Positions 36,501-51,500 are shown, numbered from the stretch's first letter. The stretch: 64,000 bases of DNA from Chromobotia macracanthus (GCA_036877525.1 JAZGTH010000034.1:4582501-4646500); one strand, 5' to 3'. The notes: generated by a model from the sequence alone, not told the origin. Translations and numbers: made by a program.

Positions 36501-39500
36501 GTAAAGTTGGTAGTCACCAGAATGCATATTACCGCTGCGTTTAAGAAAAAATATTTACTTGTGGAAATCGTTCACGAAAGTTCCGCCAGGGGGCGCAAAG
36601 GGACAGTTTGCGCCTTAAAGTTAGAACAGCTGCTGTTACATTTTGATTTGTAAATTCAGATTAAAGAAAGTGTAATGTGTTATTGAAAATACAGCATTAT
36701 AAAATCATTCTTTAATTTTAACAAATCATTTATCATACATAAGATATGGGTCCCAGGTTCATACACATATGAAAACAATTTAAATGAGAATTATTGACAT
36801 TCATAATTTTATAATTATTTAGGCAGAAAATATGCCAACTGCAGATCTGTAAAGTAATTATTTAATCATTAACACAAACATGCTGTTGTTTATGATCACA
36901 GGAGTTTATGATTCTTTTATTCGCGACTCTAGAGCATGTGTATGCCTGATAATCATAACGCATTGTTACAAAAATGAAAAAACACTGTCTTGTCCTTGCA
37001 TACAAAATGAAATTAAAACCGTTGTTTTCAGTACAAGTAAAGTTTCAGAAACATACTTTAATATGTTTCGGGGTTGAGAATGAGACCAGTTATAACTTTG
37101 TGTATATGTTTTTATTTAGGGCTGTTTTGGCTGTACACATCACATCGTAATCTTACAGAGAATCAGACAGAGAATCTCTCTCTTTCCGCCACACTGCACC
37201 AAACACAATGCTGTTGCAATATTTACTTTATAATAGCTTTATAAAAGTTATATTTAAGTTTATGGAAGCTTTTTTATAAAAGTCTCAATTCTTTGCACAT
37301 AAAACATAGCAGTGAACATTCTGAACACACCACACAATCTTTAAACCTTACCATCATGCATAACCTGCTTTAATGTTTTAAATGTAAAAATGTTTTTAAA
37401 CAAAGATTTGAGATGTTGCTATTAAACGCAGTATAAGATGCAATGTAGGATGAATTTGGCTGGGGAACTGAGCTTAGTTTTTTTAAATGGTAATAATATT
37501 AGATGTGTAAACGGGCTATACAGAGGTGTTAATCACCACTTTAACATAAAGAGAGAACAGAATGTCTGGCTGTTTATAAAAGCTTATAAAAGGTAAATAT
37601 CTGTAACGGTTTAAACTTATCAAAGGGTCCAAAAACATTTTTATTGAGTTCTAAATGCTGTCAGTGTGTTTATTAAATAATACTAGCAACTGTGAAGTGA
37701 AATGTGCAATTTAAATGTTCAATCTTTCTTTCTTAAAGGTTTGAGCAGTGAGTAATGATTTTACAAATTTAGTTTCACAATCACAATCAGTGATAATGGT
37801 AAAGTTATGATAAAGAAATAATGGTAAATCGTCTTGGAGTTTTGCACAGAGTTTTGCAGCAGCGCTCTTTATTCATGTATAACTAGACAAAACTGTATAT
37901 TAATATTTACACCAAGGTGCCAATAACATCAGATAAAATCTATTGATTTTGTATGGACCTTTGTTGATCGTAAGGAATACTGCATGATCTAATACATTTA
38001 AAACACAAGATTTGTTTTTACTTAAGTTCACTTAAATAACATTTTACCTTTATCAAGATGAAACTTAAATGAAGAGAGCTAAAACTAAATAATGGTTGTA
38101 GTGCTTTTTGCACGTCCATTTGAAAAATGAGATTTAGTGTAACAGTATCTATCCAGTGGACAAATACATTGAGATCCTTAGGGAATTTACTGGGTTTTTT
38201 TATCATCCCACCTTTCACACCACACACTCCAGATTCTCTGATGTTAGACACCTTTTAATGTGTGTTGTTTTGAGGATCTTAGGAGAAGCGACCAAATGGA
38301 AAATATCAAAGAATGAGTGTTTGGGACTTATCAGCAGGGAAATATAACTGTGGAGTTTGATTGACATCTGTCCCTGGATATCCATTTGTTTAACTGTTGC
38401 CTCAGCTAGAAGGCCCCCAGCTAAACCAGGAGGCCTTTCTGTGTGGAGTTTGCATGTTCTCCCTGTGTCCGCATGGGTTTCCACCGGGTACTCCGGTTTC
38501 CTCCCACAGTACAAAGTCTTGCAGGTTAGATAAATTGGCTATGCTAAATAACCCTTCCCTGACTTAGAGATGGTAGATTAACCATTTCTTGTCATGAAAA
38601 TAGCCTGAGATACTGGAGTGGCGTAGAACAATAAATAAATAACAAATAACTTATGCCAGAACATTTTATCCCACATGTATCTCACAGATTTCCAAATTTT
38701 TATATTTGCATTTAACAGATGCTGTTATTCAAATTGAAATAAAAATGAGGAATGTTGAAGTGAAAGTGACATATTTGCCAGATATGGTAACCCATACCCG
38801 AAATGTGACCTGCATTTAACCCATCACTGGTGAGGAGTGAACACACACTGCAAGTCGTGAACACACACGCACCCGGAGCAGTGGGCAGCACACTACTGCG
38901 CCCGGGGAGCAATCTGGGGTTAGGTGCCTTGCTCAAGGGCACTTCAGTTTCTACCTGCCAGCGCTGGAATCGAACCAGCAATTTTCTGATCACAAGCCCG
39001 ACTCACTTACCAGTAGGCCACAACTGCCCCCAGTTGACAATATTCATACAGGGGCAGTTAATTCTAAGTAGAATATGCTGCAATACAATTCTCTGAGGAA
39101 TTGAGAAATTCTCTGAGGCAGGTTGCAGTGAATGTTCATTATTTTGTGTCAGTGCTGTAGATTACTGCATATTTTTATGTGATATTTCTGTAGAAAATGT
39201 GTACTTTTACTGTCCACCAGACAGTAGCCTTCACAAACACTAATGAATAAGTCGAGATGGGCTGCGTTTCAATGAAATTCCTCCCCTTTCTACTGTGATT
39301 GTGTTCTGCTTTGCCGTGCGGAGAGTGAGACCATGCTTCAGCCTCCATCTGTGACTGAAAATGGTTGTTAATGGCTTAGCATAGCTGTAAATATCAGATG
39401 TCTCATTTAATGTGGATTTGCATTGGCTGAAAATACAGGCTTGGAAATGAATAAATCTTCCGAAACTCCTCTCAGCTCTATAAATCTCCTTTTTCCCTTT

Positions 39501-42500
39501 TTGATTTACCAATTAGTCTCAGAAAAGCAATGGTGAAAGTATTATTAGTCATGTGGAGAGTGTAATTGGCTGTTTGTTTGCCTGGGTAGATCTAGAATAT
39601 CAGGTCTATATTCTAATATTGGACTGTGGAGGGAAGACTCTAGTTATTGAAGCCTTAGTTCTGTAACTAGTGGTCACTAGTGGCTTTTTAATGACTGATA
39701 CTGATATTTAGAAAATAGGGTAGTCAACATTCAATATAGATGCTGATGATTTCAAAAATAGCCAAATTTTGGCTGATAATTGTTAATCATTTATGATGTT
39801 TAATTTGATTAGACCAGGTTTGTAGCTATTTTGAGAGAGGTGATCAATGAAAGTAGGGCTTCGGAATTTTCTCACTAATTCCTCATCCTATACACCTCAT
39901 TTTTGCACCAAGTAAACATGAAGTTCATTAAAACTGGAGCATCGCACGTTAAACAATCAGCTTATAATTAACCTCTTGCTTTATGTGGCGTTGTATTTGC
40001 AGAGTAAAAAAAAACAACAAAAGGAGCAACAAAACAGAAGCTTCAGTTTAACAGAAGTTTTGATAGGGCTATCTGAAAATGTTAAAATTTACTATTTATA
40101 TCATACACTTACCTGTCATTTCATCCATATGTTTTTTTTATTTGAGGAACACATAAGGAAAACTTCTGAAGAATGAGGAAAACCATCCGAAGTTTCAGGC
40201 AGTAAGAACTACTAGAAACCTGCGTATCTCTGTGGTATCCTTAATCTGTTCTGTTCCTCTGGTTTGTAGGAACCCAGGGGACGACAGCAAGATGCTGGTG
40301 TGTGATATGTGTGATAAAGGCTATCATACCTTCTGTCTACAGCCTGTCATGGATGCAATACCCACCAATGGCTGGAGGTGCCAGGTAAGCTTCTGATAGT
40401 GTATATAGACTAAAAACTGCACTCTGTTTGTGGTCTGATGAATGGGAATTACACAGCATGCAACAGAAGGTGTATTTTTTACATAAAGCACTTTTCATTA
40501 CTGCAGTCCTGTTACCATCTCAAGGCATTTTTATAGCCATGGTTGAAAACAGCTTCTGTGCATTTAGTTGTTTTTGCTGCTGTTGTCTTGGTGGATGGAT
40601 GGAGTGTTTGAGAGAAATTCTGTCATGTTTGTGTGAAGAGAGACACCCTTACTGCACTTTCATTCCAGCTTTAGGTGTCCGAAGAATTCATTGAAGCTAC
40701 CATACTGTATTTCATCTTGATTAGTGCTGCAGCTTCAATTAATCATCCTGATGATTTTAGTAGGAATAATTAGACTCACCTTTTTGGTGTTAATGTGCAG
40801 TTGTTCGGTTATGCTAAAATGATGCTGATAGAAGATCAGTGATCCTTGTGTAACAGCAGTTGTGTGTTTCCGTGACCTGAGCTGAGCTTACTGAATATAA
40901 TTTATGGGCCTTACTCCTAAATTTTACCCCATTCCCTCTGCCACTGGTATTAGAGGTTCCTGGTTTGAAACTAGCAAGTTTAAAGATGTGTGAATGCTTC
41001 TGATTAGAAGCTGGTCTGAAGTTTACCTACAATAAATCTCCTTTCTCTAGCATCTGATATGCTTGAGGTCTTGTGTAGTCATTCGCAAAACACGATCCAC
41101 GTTGTAGCTATTTTTGTCCAAGAACACCCACTTAGACAGGACTGACATGTAAAATGATTAACCATAGTTCACTTTTTGTGTCGGTAAGGTCACAATGAGA
41201 TATAATGCTAAGAAAAAAGAGAATACAGATATGTTAAGTAGTTGGCTCCTTTTTAGCTAATTGCATCCCCAATTTTTCTAAGGCAACTACATTGAGTTAG
41301 CCAGGTTACTAGTTGACCCTACATAACCTGCATATCTAAAAGTATAGAGAAGCTGAACCAAATGCCACACAGATCCCTCTAGGCCTTTTTTGTCATTCTC
41401 TGTGGAGGTGGCCAGGATGCTCCAGCTGTCTTCAGAACTGAGCGCAGAGTTCAGCCCATCATCAGAGGCTGGAAAGGACTTTAACTTCCTGCTAAGTGTC
41501 TGGGGGTGGTCATTAGAATTGATATTTGTTCCCTCTTCTGCAGAAATGCTGCCTTTGGTGAGCTTGAAGTGTCTGTGTATTTATTTATTTATTTACGTTA
41601 ACTGTAATGAAATTATAATGCTTTTGCTTATATTGCCTCATGATGAACATGATTTTTAGGTTTATGGAGCTGTAATCACAGCAGAAGGTGATCTAAATTG
41701 ATCTGAGCATTGTAAGAAAGGTCCACAAAGTTCACAGAACTGTTGTTTTGTTACAAAAAGCATTTGATCATTTACACATGCCAAGCTGCATCAACTGCTG
41801 TGTAATATAGATTTTGGCTGATGTGCAGTCACAAGGTTGTGTTGGCTTTTATATCATTTGTCTGGTTTGGAGAAACTTAAATTGTGGCTTGGCCAGTCAG
41901 AATTAGTCAGAAAGAGGCTTTACTATATCACTTTTACAGTTTATAGCCCTTTGTTTTTTGAAGTGTTACTGTGTTTTTTCACCGAAACCAGACTTCTCAT
42001 TCCATCCATAATAAAAAGAATAGAATAACATAAGATGATATACCTTTCATTTTTATTTGTGATGATACACAAGTTCTATTTTCCTGGATGGTCCAAAAAT
42101 AGGCCACAATGTTATTTAATATATGCGCCACTTTAACATTAAATTTCCAGCAAAACAGTTACATATCACTACAGTGGTACAAAATTCCCACACTTTTAAC
42201 CAGCATTTGTTTAAACCTCTGGAGTTTGATGCATTTCTGATGCACCTGAAAATGTTGTAGTGAACTTAAGGCTCTGTTTTGCAGAACTGCTGGACATGTG
42301 CTCAGTGTGGGACGAGGTCCACTGGTCAATGCTTTTCTAAGGGTCTGCTTTGTGAGGGATGTCAACAGCAGCAGGATTCAGCACTTCTCTGCCTCATCTG
42401 TGGGCAGAGTCAGAATACTGACCACCCCAAGGACAAACATTTCTGCTGTACCTGCAAGAGGTAAGAAATGAGACCCCTCATTCACAAAAATAGTCTGGTC

Positions 42501-45500
42501 TTGAGAGTTTTATTTGAAAAGTATCATTATTTGTGCCCTGAGTTTGATAATATGTTTTCGGCAGCCAAAAAAATCAGCTTTGTCCTTGATGCAAGTATCA
42601 TGGTTTTGAAAGTAAGGGGATGTCCATGTTATGTTCCCAATTAGTCTAGCTTAGATTTGCACCAAAATAACAGAGTTCTATTGGGCACAGTCTTTGATGT
42701 ATTTTCTCTGCCTTTTTACAAGTTGGCTTATTGTTTTGTTCTGAAGATGCATAATTGTGCCCATGACCCACCAGTGGTGAACAACTGAACTAAAAGATAT
42801 AGTTTTTGAAATTTAAATAATAACAGAGCATTATTAAGCAACTAAAGTAATGCTCAAAGTTTCGTTTCAGAATCATTGAGAACTGTCCATTTTATCAAAT
42901 TATTTTATAAGCCTGAATACAGATTAAAGTGTTTCTGCTTTTATCAGACTTGTTGTTAGCATGAAGGGTCAGTCATTACTGAGCAATTTATTACATCTCT
43001 ACAGACCTCAAAGACTATGATTAACCAATAGAAGCATTGTCTTGTATTCACTGATGTCTGTCCATAGAGCACTGTTATTGAACCGGCAGCCTTTGAGTTA
43101 AAAAGTCTTTGAATTCAAAAAGTGTCAATGTAATTTCTTTAGCAAATGGATTCGATTATCTCTCTTTGAGATTTCACAAGGGGTAGATGTAATCAGACAC
43201 TAATGTGCTATGAATAAGAGAGGAGTCTTTACACAATAGCCAATTGATTGATTAAGTCCTGCCTCAGCAGTTACACATTATGATTCAATTAGTTCAAAGC
43301 TCATTGAAGTTCGTTATCTCAGAGTGTTTTAGTTAATGTGTGTTAAGGTTGCATGATTAGTATCCAGTCCAATTTCTAATCACTGGGTAAACAAGATCTT
43401 CCTAATCACAACTCATGAGCAGTAGTATACACAGTATTTAGTAATGGTGGAGGGAAAAATCAATGTGGCGTACTATTGCGATACTTTATGCAGTGTTTCA
43501 ATTATCGATACATGGAGTGCAAGTATTTATATTTTATTATATAAATTTTACACATGCCTTATTAAATTATATGAACATATATATATATATACATATACAT
43601 ATATATATATATATATATATGTGTGTGTATATGTATATATATATATATATGTATATATGTATATGTATATGTAGTTGTCACATCTTTCCTGCTGTCTGAT
43701 CTACGGCGTTGGTTGTTTCATTTTGTCTTCCTCTCTTTCTCTCTCAGATGGGTTCATGTGAACTGTTTGAGACAGGATGACTCTGACCCCAATGCCCAGG
43801 TGCAGGATAGGTACACCTGCAGCGTATGCAAGCGAGTGGAGGAAAAGACTGGGCGGGATCAGCCTTTCAGCAGCCAGGTGACATTGCTTGCTGCCCCAGA
43901 GCCATTTGAAGGTGAGTCCATGACTCTGATGGGTTTCCAATGGGTTTGTTTGCCACCTATTTGGCAATATGACAGAGTCCCTGCAGTAACAGCAATTGCA
44001 TTAATAACTTTGCAGGAAAATGACTGATGGAGAAGCATAAAATCCAATCACTCTTCTTAAACTAATGTCCTGATTGGTTGATAAGATCAGTGGCAACCCC
44101 AATTTACTTGCCGCCACATTTAAAAACACACTTGTATAATAACTGTTTGTGAATGGTTAGTTGTATGGTTCTTGCATTGCATGCTTTTCATTAGATCAGG
44201 AATAAGGTGGATAGCATTTTAAAATGTGGTTTTTTTTTGTTTTTGTTTTTTTCCTGGTGCCAAAGAGCTATATCAGCGTGGAGCGTTTTACTGTTTATTT
44301 AGCAAATGAGCTCACTTAATCCACTTTGAATATATGTGTTGGTTTGTCATTTTGTTAGTGTGTTAATGATGCTTAGTGTGCACTGGTTGACTAAAGAGGT
44401 GAGGTTAAAACACTTCTTGACTGTGACAGAGGCTCTGTTGAGACTGTGGCATTAAACAGCATTCATGGGCCTCTGTGCTCTCACTGACTGTAATTACAGT
44501 GTGTTTGTCAATTTAGCAGGAGAGCAGGTAGTCATTTATAATTTTCCCTTAATGAGGTCTTGCATTTTGTGTCATTTGAGTGTTTTGGTGGACAGAAATG
44601 TGAGACTTTTTTAGTCGTAGATTTGCTAAGCTGTGACATAAGATATTGCCTGTTTAAAAATAAGGACAAGCTCTGTGATATGTTCTGACCAAGCTGTGTT
44701 TCAGCATCAACACTGGAAAGGCCACTTTGTCAAGAGTAACGCAAGAGTAATGAATGTCTGTAACGCTTGAGGTCTAGAAAACTCTCTGAAACTCTGACGC
44801 TAGAAAAGGCTTTTTGAGTTCACAGCCCCAGCTGGTAGCCTATCATGAGGCCCAGAAAGCTAAAAGCAAATCTTATTTTGTTCATGCCGATTGTTATCAG
44901 ACATAATGAAAATGGACTCTTTCTCTAGCCCAGTAGCCGGGAGTTGAATTTGCAGTGTGCATTTGCAGGCATTCCCATCCCCCAGCTGGACCTAATTTAT
45001 TATATTATTTATTTTATGTGTATATAATATATATATTACATTTCTTCTTCTGTGGGCCCGTGTGGTGAGTTTATGTATGTTGGCACGTGTTTGGCAGAAA
45101 AGGATATGTTCAGACCCTCCTGTAAGAGCTCTTTGTACAGCTAGCCTTTCCATCAGCAATACACTGGGCTGTTGCCAAGAGCTAAAGGAAGTAATCACCC
45201 CACTGTTGGGCCCACGAGAGAGCACTCTAATCAAGACAAGTGACGCCCACCTGCTAACCAACCCTACCACACCCCCACTTCCTGATAAACACACACACAC
45301 ACACACATCTTTGAGTACACACAAACACACACAAAAGCAAAGCTCAGTAGTCCATATCAACCATACCAGTAAAACTTAATGATTTAAAAAAAAAACCTGC
45401 AAAAAGTAAAGATTTGTTAAAAGGCATGCCTTATTACTATTAGCAAACTACAGTAATACAAATATTAACTAATTAAACTTGGACCATGTAGCCTCAGTAT

Positions 45501-48500
45501 TTTTCTTTTAAATAAAAACTTGAAAACCATTGCTTTAGGTTTTCAAGTAATTCTACATTTTGAATTCTAAATGTAGAATTTAGAATTCTACATTCTACAT
45601 TTTGAACTAAATGAATTCTACAGTCAATAACAAAATAAGAATAAATTACAAGCAACAGAAAATGAAAACCATAGAACAAAGAAACAATTAATGTAGTTGA
45701 AATGTTTCAGGTATCTAACAGCAGGAAAACACTGAAACAGTTACTTCAATTGCATTTGTTCTGTATAGCAAAAGCTGTTGTAACTGTCCTAGTTACACAT
45801 AAACCAAAGTTGCTGTAAAACCATGTTGAATCTAATCAAGTGTTAGCCAGAGGCTGACAGAAACTATAAGCGAGTGGTACGTAATCATTTTTGCACCATT
45901 TTATGCAGCATGCGGTCTGGTAATAGACGTGGTTTAATTTCTCATCATCTTAACTGCATGTATATCCTATACACTGGCACACTGTCCAGAAATGCAGTAC
46001 TGGATTTGTCAAAAACAGCAAGTACCACTTGTTTTTAATGTTATACTGCGAGTCATTTATATTATGTAAAAATTGACCCTCCAAATAATCAACAAGTAAA
46101 AACTTCAACTAATAAAAAATAAGTAGTCTTGCAAACCCAAATATTGACTAGCTACTAGGGCTGCAAGATATTGAAGATATTGAAATATTGCTAATGTGTA
46201 TAAATGTATCACAATGGTTTCCAGTAACTAAATGATTTTAATACTTTAAAAAGTTATGTATGTATGCATGTGATTGTATGTGCACGTGCTGTGACAAGAT
46301 GATCAACAAGCAAACTGATCTGAGGAGATGAGTCAGCCCACGGTACCCGCAGCTATGTGAGATTTTTATTTATGTATTGCAACAGTTAAACATGGCTGTT
46401 CACTTTCAAAAGTTTTAGTAATGCTTTCTTTTCTCAAAAACAAATCAATCAAATCAAATGTGTTGTTATATAATTTTTAGTTTTTAAATATTTTAATAAA
46501 GTTTAAATTGATTTTACAGACTTAAACAATTATCGTATCACATTGCATTATTTAGCAAGTTAGCACATTTCTTCAGTATCATGCAGCTGTTTTAGCTACC
46601 AAATTAGCAGTATGTTTGCCGTCTCCAGCACACATACACACACAGACAGGTAATTACAGAGCTTCTCTGTTGTATCATATGGTCACAAAATGAGGTGTTT
46701 TCCCAAAGGTGCTGTAAAATGACTCCATTGTCCATCTGTTGTCGTGGACGTGTTGCCACATTGGTGACTCATCCTGACACAGCTGAAAAGAACTGCTGTC
46801 ATGCTCATCTGCATGATCCAGTGCACAGACATCACCTGGGCTCATGAACAGATGGCTGATGGTGGTTGACTGTCTTACTGCTTCAAGATCTTTTGACGTT
46901 AGTGTGTTAGTGTTAGCATATTAAGGGCTGCAGCCCTTCTCATTCCCATCCCTTGGTTTTTAAAGCCTTTAATGTCATCTGCTTTGCTCTCAAGCATTGT
47001 GTAGGGCTGCCATGTGACACAGTCAGGTGTGTGTGGATGAGTGAAGTGTGTTTGAGGTCTCATGAGGATCCACAGGCCCTGAGGTTTACCCATCAGCAGT
47101 AGTAGGTGTTTGAAGACCTGTGTCAGTGTGCAGCGAACAGCCAGCAGGCCTGCTTTGCTTTTTGGATTTGGGAGCTGTCAGTATCATGTTAGAATTTCTT
47201 TCACTCCTTGTCTGTCCAGCCAGAGTCATTGGTCATCAGTATCTCATGAACCCAGCAACCTTCCTCCATGTTTGAACTCTGCATGTCCTCTGAGGCACCC
47301 TAAAGCCTATTTACCTAAACTACAGCTCAGCCAGTTTTCATTTCTGAACACTATAAACTGTGACTGACAAACATTGTTCTTGTTTTTGTTTGTATTTGTT
47401 TGTTTGGTCCATGTGTACTGGCTAACTAATGGTGTGTTTGGGACGGGACTACCTGTTTTCTTACCAGTAGCAGAGTAGGGTTGTTTTAGAAATCTGTTTG
47501 AAATCTGCTTTGGAATAATAATGTAAATTATTATTCCGAAAATGGAATTATTATTCCAACAGATTTCATTTGGTGCTGCTTGTAGTGCAAAAATGACACA
47601 TGTCCCCTTTAAAGTCAAAGTGGGTTGGCCTTTGCAGCCAGTTTATTTCTGAAAATTGTGAAAGTGATATTTTTTGTTATCTTTACATGTTTAATACTTT
47701 TAAGACATGATGTATGTTAGATATATAAATGTGTGTGTGTGTATGGAGATGAGCGTTCTTTGATAGTTTGTTTCTTTGATAGTGTTTTTGTAGTACAGCA
47801 GTATGGGAGAGAGCAAGATGCTCTTCAGACTATGTCCTCCTAGGTTAAAACTAGCCAGCAGCTCTAAACCAATAAGGCTTACGTTTTCTTTGCACTGCTA
47901 ACAAAGTGCACTGCTAACACTTTGTTTCAGCACTCTGAAGTATGGGCACTCCATCCTGACTCTTGGGTAACTCTTTACGGTATCTTCTGCCCCAGGTTAG
48001 ATTCAGGTTCAGGTCGTTGTATTAACATGTTATATATGATTTTTCATATGATTTTTTTATTTGAGACAGTATTTTTTCTGCTTTTTTTTAAAAAAAGAGT
48101 CCAAAATATATTATGTTTTAACTCAAATCCTTCACCCCATTCCACCCAAAACGTATACCTACACCAGGCTGCAAAAAGTTCAGTCACATTATTGATGTCA
48201 CAAACTTCAGTTCATGAATGTATAACACCCCCAATTACATACCAGCACCTGTTGGACCAACCTGACAAACACCATGCACAGTGAATGAAGGTTAGCCAAT
48301 AATTAAATTATTAACATACTGCAGTTTTTAAAGGTACAATAGCAATTCAGTTGTTAAAAGTTGATCAAACTTGTTTTATCGAGCAAACAAGTTTGTATAA
48401 CTTACCTGTTCCTTCTGTGTGTCTTTTTCTGTTTGTTTTGATTTATTCAGTTAATTATGGATTTAGTGTGGCACTTACAGATATGTTCATTAATGTAGGG

Positions 48501-51500
48501 AAGTTGAGTATTGAAATATTGCGTATGTAAGGTGCACTGTTTGGAAAGTTTCTTCATTTTTATTTTACTTTCGTTTTGTGCATGATTGATGAATTAAGGG
48601 CTGAGAGCGTGACTCATGTTTGTTTATTCATTTCTGCCTCACCTACATAAGACCATATCAGCAGAGTCTAAAAAGAGCAGGGCTGGTAAATATGTTGTCA
48701 TGGTGATGCCTGTCACAGTGTGCTACAGTGGCAACAGGAGTATTCCTCTTGGCTATGGAGTGAGGAAAGTGTAATTGGAAGGGTCAAGGAGGGAGCAAAG
48801 ACAGGACAGTCTTTATTTACATAGACAAAACAGAAATTAAAACTAGAGGAAGAAAATGTGCAATGATGTTAGTATGATGCTAGCATGATTTAGCATGGTA
48901 GATATACTAAAATATGGCTTATTCATGATGTTAGGATGTTGCTTGGGTGATCTAAATGGTTGCTAGGGTGTGGTCAGGAAGTTGCCATGGGTCAAAAAAG
49001 CCCACCCACATGTCTCGACAGTGTTCTAATGCCAAGGTATGGCTTAGTGATTTTATTATATGGTTGCTAGGGTGTAGCCAGACAGTTAACAGGGTAAAAC
49101 CAATAGGCGGATGTGTGTGTATGAAAAAGAGCCAACTACCATGTCTCTCTGATGTTCTGGTACTAAGATATAGCTAATTCATGTTGGTTGCCAAGGTGCT
49201 CTAAATAGTCGCTAGGGCATGGCTGGGCAGTTTCTATGGTAATAATTACTTACACTTGTCAGTCTGAGTCAAAAGAGGCCTTTTGACCCACTTGTCTCTA
49301 CAATGTTCTGATGCCTCTCACCTGTTTAAATGGAAGTCAATGGGGTGGTTGCTAAGGTGCTGTAACTGGTTATTAGGGTGTGGCTATGAAGTTGAAACAT
49401 CACCATATGTTGCTACTTACTGAGCCAAGCAATATGAGCCCACCCCCAAGTCTCTACGACATTCTGATGTGGAGCTACAACGTCACAAAATTTATGCCAA
49501 TGATGTTAGCATTGGCATAAATTTGCCAATTTGCCAAAAAAGTGGGTCTATGGAATTTTTGCCCACTTTTTCATACGCCTTAAAAACATTGTACACCCAA
49601 TCGCTTATAAAATCATAGCACACCCCTCCTCAATAAGCCGGTCAATTTGACACCTCATTTATGGGTCTACGACAAACCGCGTGGGCCGAGCAATGTACCA
49701 AAGTTTTGTCCAGAAAAAGAAGACAACAGCGAAGTATGCAGGAGAATAATAGTGATGCTTTGCAAGCACCACTAAAAATTAAGATGTACCATTTTTTCCC
49801 CTTGTAAATTCATTATCTTGGTTGATTGAGAATGTGAATAATTATACATTTAGTGGCTTAAAATGAATTGCGTTAAAGCTGCAGTCTGTAAGTTTCTGTT
49901 TAAAAGCTAAAATTACAAGTTGCAGAGTTTTTTTCGTTATGTGTTGTGCTTTGGCACTGCTCCTCTGCACAGATGAATCTGATAGTTAGCTCCCTATTAA
50001 GCCACTGAAAGGTCTTACCTGTTCCACTGAAAAAAGCCATCTCTGCCTCAGTCTCAAATCCCTGCAGATCATGGAATCATAGATCATGTCGCCACCTCTC
50101 AAAAGCCCTGTTGATATTTACTTTATTGTAGCAGGGGTTCTGTTGCGTTCCCCCAATGGTAAATGGTAATTCCCCCAATGACAGCAATGATTGTCATTTA
50201 GAAATTTACATCTAGATGACAAGTTCAAATTGTAAGCAACTGCTATAAGAATAAGGCTACAAACACTCCACTATCCCCTGTACCCACAAACGCATTATAG
50301 TAGCTGGGTCTTCTTTGCACACTTGGCATAAACACAAACCTAATTTATGTCAAACTGATATTTACAGCAAAATCGAACCTGACAGCTCAGATTATAAATC
50401 AATACTATGGACTTGCCATTTCGAATCCAATAAGGTAAGGAGATCAAAAAAAGTTACGGATTACAGCTTTAAATATAGCCTTGATTTTAATTTTCTCAAA
50501 GATAAACATTTCTCAAGAAGCCATATTTTATTGTGGTATAGTTAATATTCTAGAGCTTGTAATTGGAAAATGTATTTGCAAGCAGATAGCCTTTTTGTGC
50601 CCTTTGAACAGTGCACTTAATGCTAGATTGCTTCAGGGGAAAATAATGCGTTCATGGCATTTTTTTTTTACAAAATTACACAATTTATTTTCACATCACA
50701 GAAATAAATCTCATTGGCTCGACAAGTTTTCTGATAAAGATTCTAGATTTCCTGATGCTTTATTTAAAAAGATTCACCAGTCCTGTGTGCCAAATATTTT
50801 GCATGTTGCAATTGCAGTATGAAAGAAGATACCTGGAGACTCTTTGCATGTTCAGAATACATGAGAAAATCATTGGTTCAACTGTTTCCCTTACAATTTA
50901 ACATGTCTTGACTCTTTTCTCTTGTTTAGATGTCTTCATGGGTGTTGAAGATGTTAATGAGGCAGAGGAGGAAGTGGTGTTCGAGTCAGAGACGAGTACT
51001 GTTTCACTTCCTTCAGTGGCAGAAGAGTTTCTTTCATGTAAGTGTTTCTCACGACTTGTTTTCTTAGCACTTCATTTTTGCCCAGCAACACTGCATGTCT
51101 TGATTGAGCACAACACAGCCTTTCCTTCTTTTTCAGTTTCATGCAGCTTTGTGTTCTGTAATATTGTGTAGCCACAGGCCCCTTACATTCATGTGTCTCT
51201 TGTAGCTGTTGAACCTGCCCAGGAGATCCAAGTTACGGTCACACTGACGGGGGGTCCTGAGCCTCCACCATGCTCCTCTTTGGTGGGTGTGCCCTCAGTC
51301 TCCTTTCAGGCCTCTACCGCCGCTGAAGACCACAACCAGGAACACAATCCCATTGATGCTTTGGAAAGGGGGAAGGAAACAGAGTTTACACTGCCTGAAG
51401 CTACAGACGATGATCCTGATGCGGATGTTACAGAAGCTCTTCCTGCTTTCCCAACCAAAGAAATATTACCCAAACTATCTCCAGCCAAAATGGAAGAGCC

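Larger units (their letters stand above)
36408..40269 (+). other. kmt2c intron 8 (3.9 kb)
   Basis: It holds a CTCF-like motif (36583-36596), a second copy of the TTTCCTCCCACAGT-core repeat (38402-38640) and a minus-strand tRNA-derived SINE (38705-39030). The rest is AT-rich with no supported gene. Confidence 0.75.
43912..50929 (+). other. kmt2c intron 11 (7.0 kb)
   Basis: The second largest intron. It contains an (AC)n run (45291-45307), AT-rich fold-back sequence (45545-45615 and 47512-47537), a degenerate tandem array (48940-49470) and an adjoining repeat-like block (49480-49790). No gene is recognised. Confidence 0.75.

Noticed and set aside
38966..39030. Functional tRNA gene on the minus strand
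   Set aside because: The boxes are good but the sequence continues into a SINE body and L2-like tail; no terminator or proper acceptor stem.
43444..43700. Tyr/Ile-rich open frames
   Set aside because: Translation of the AT/GT microsatellite just before exon 11.
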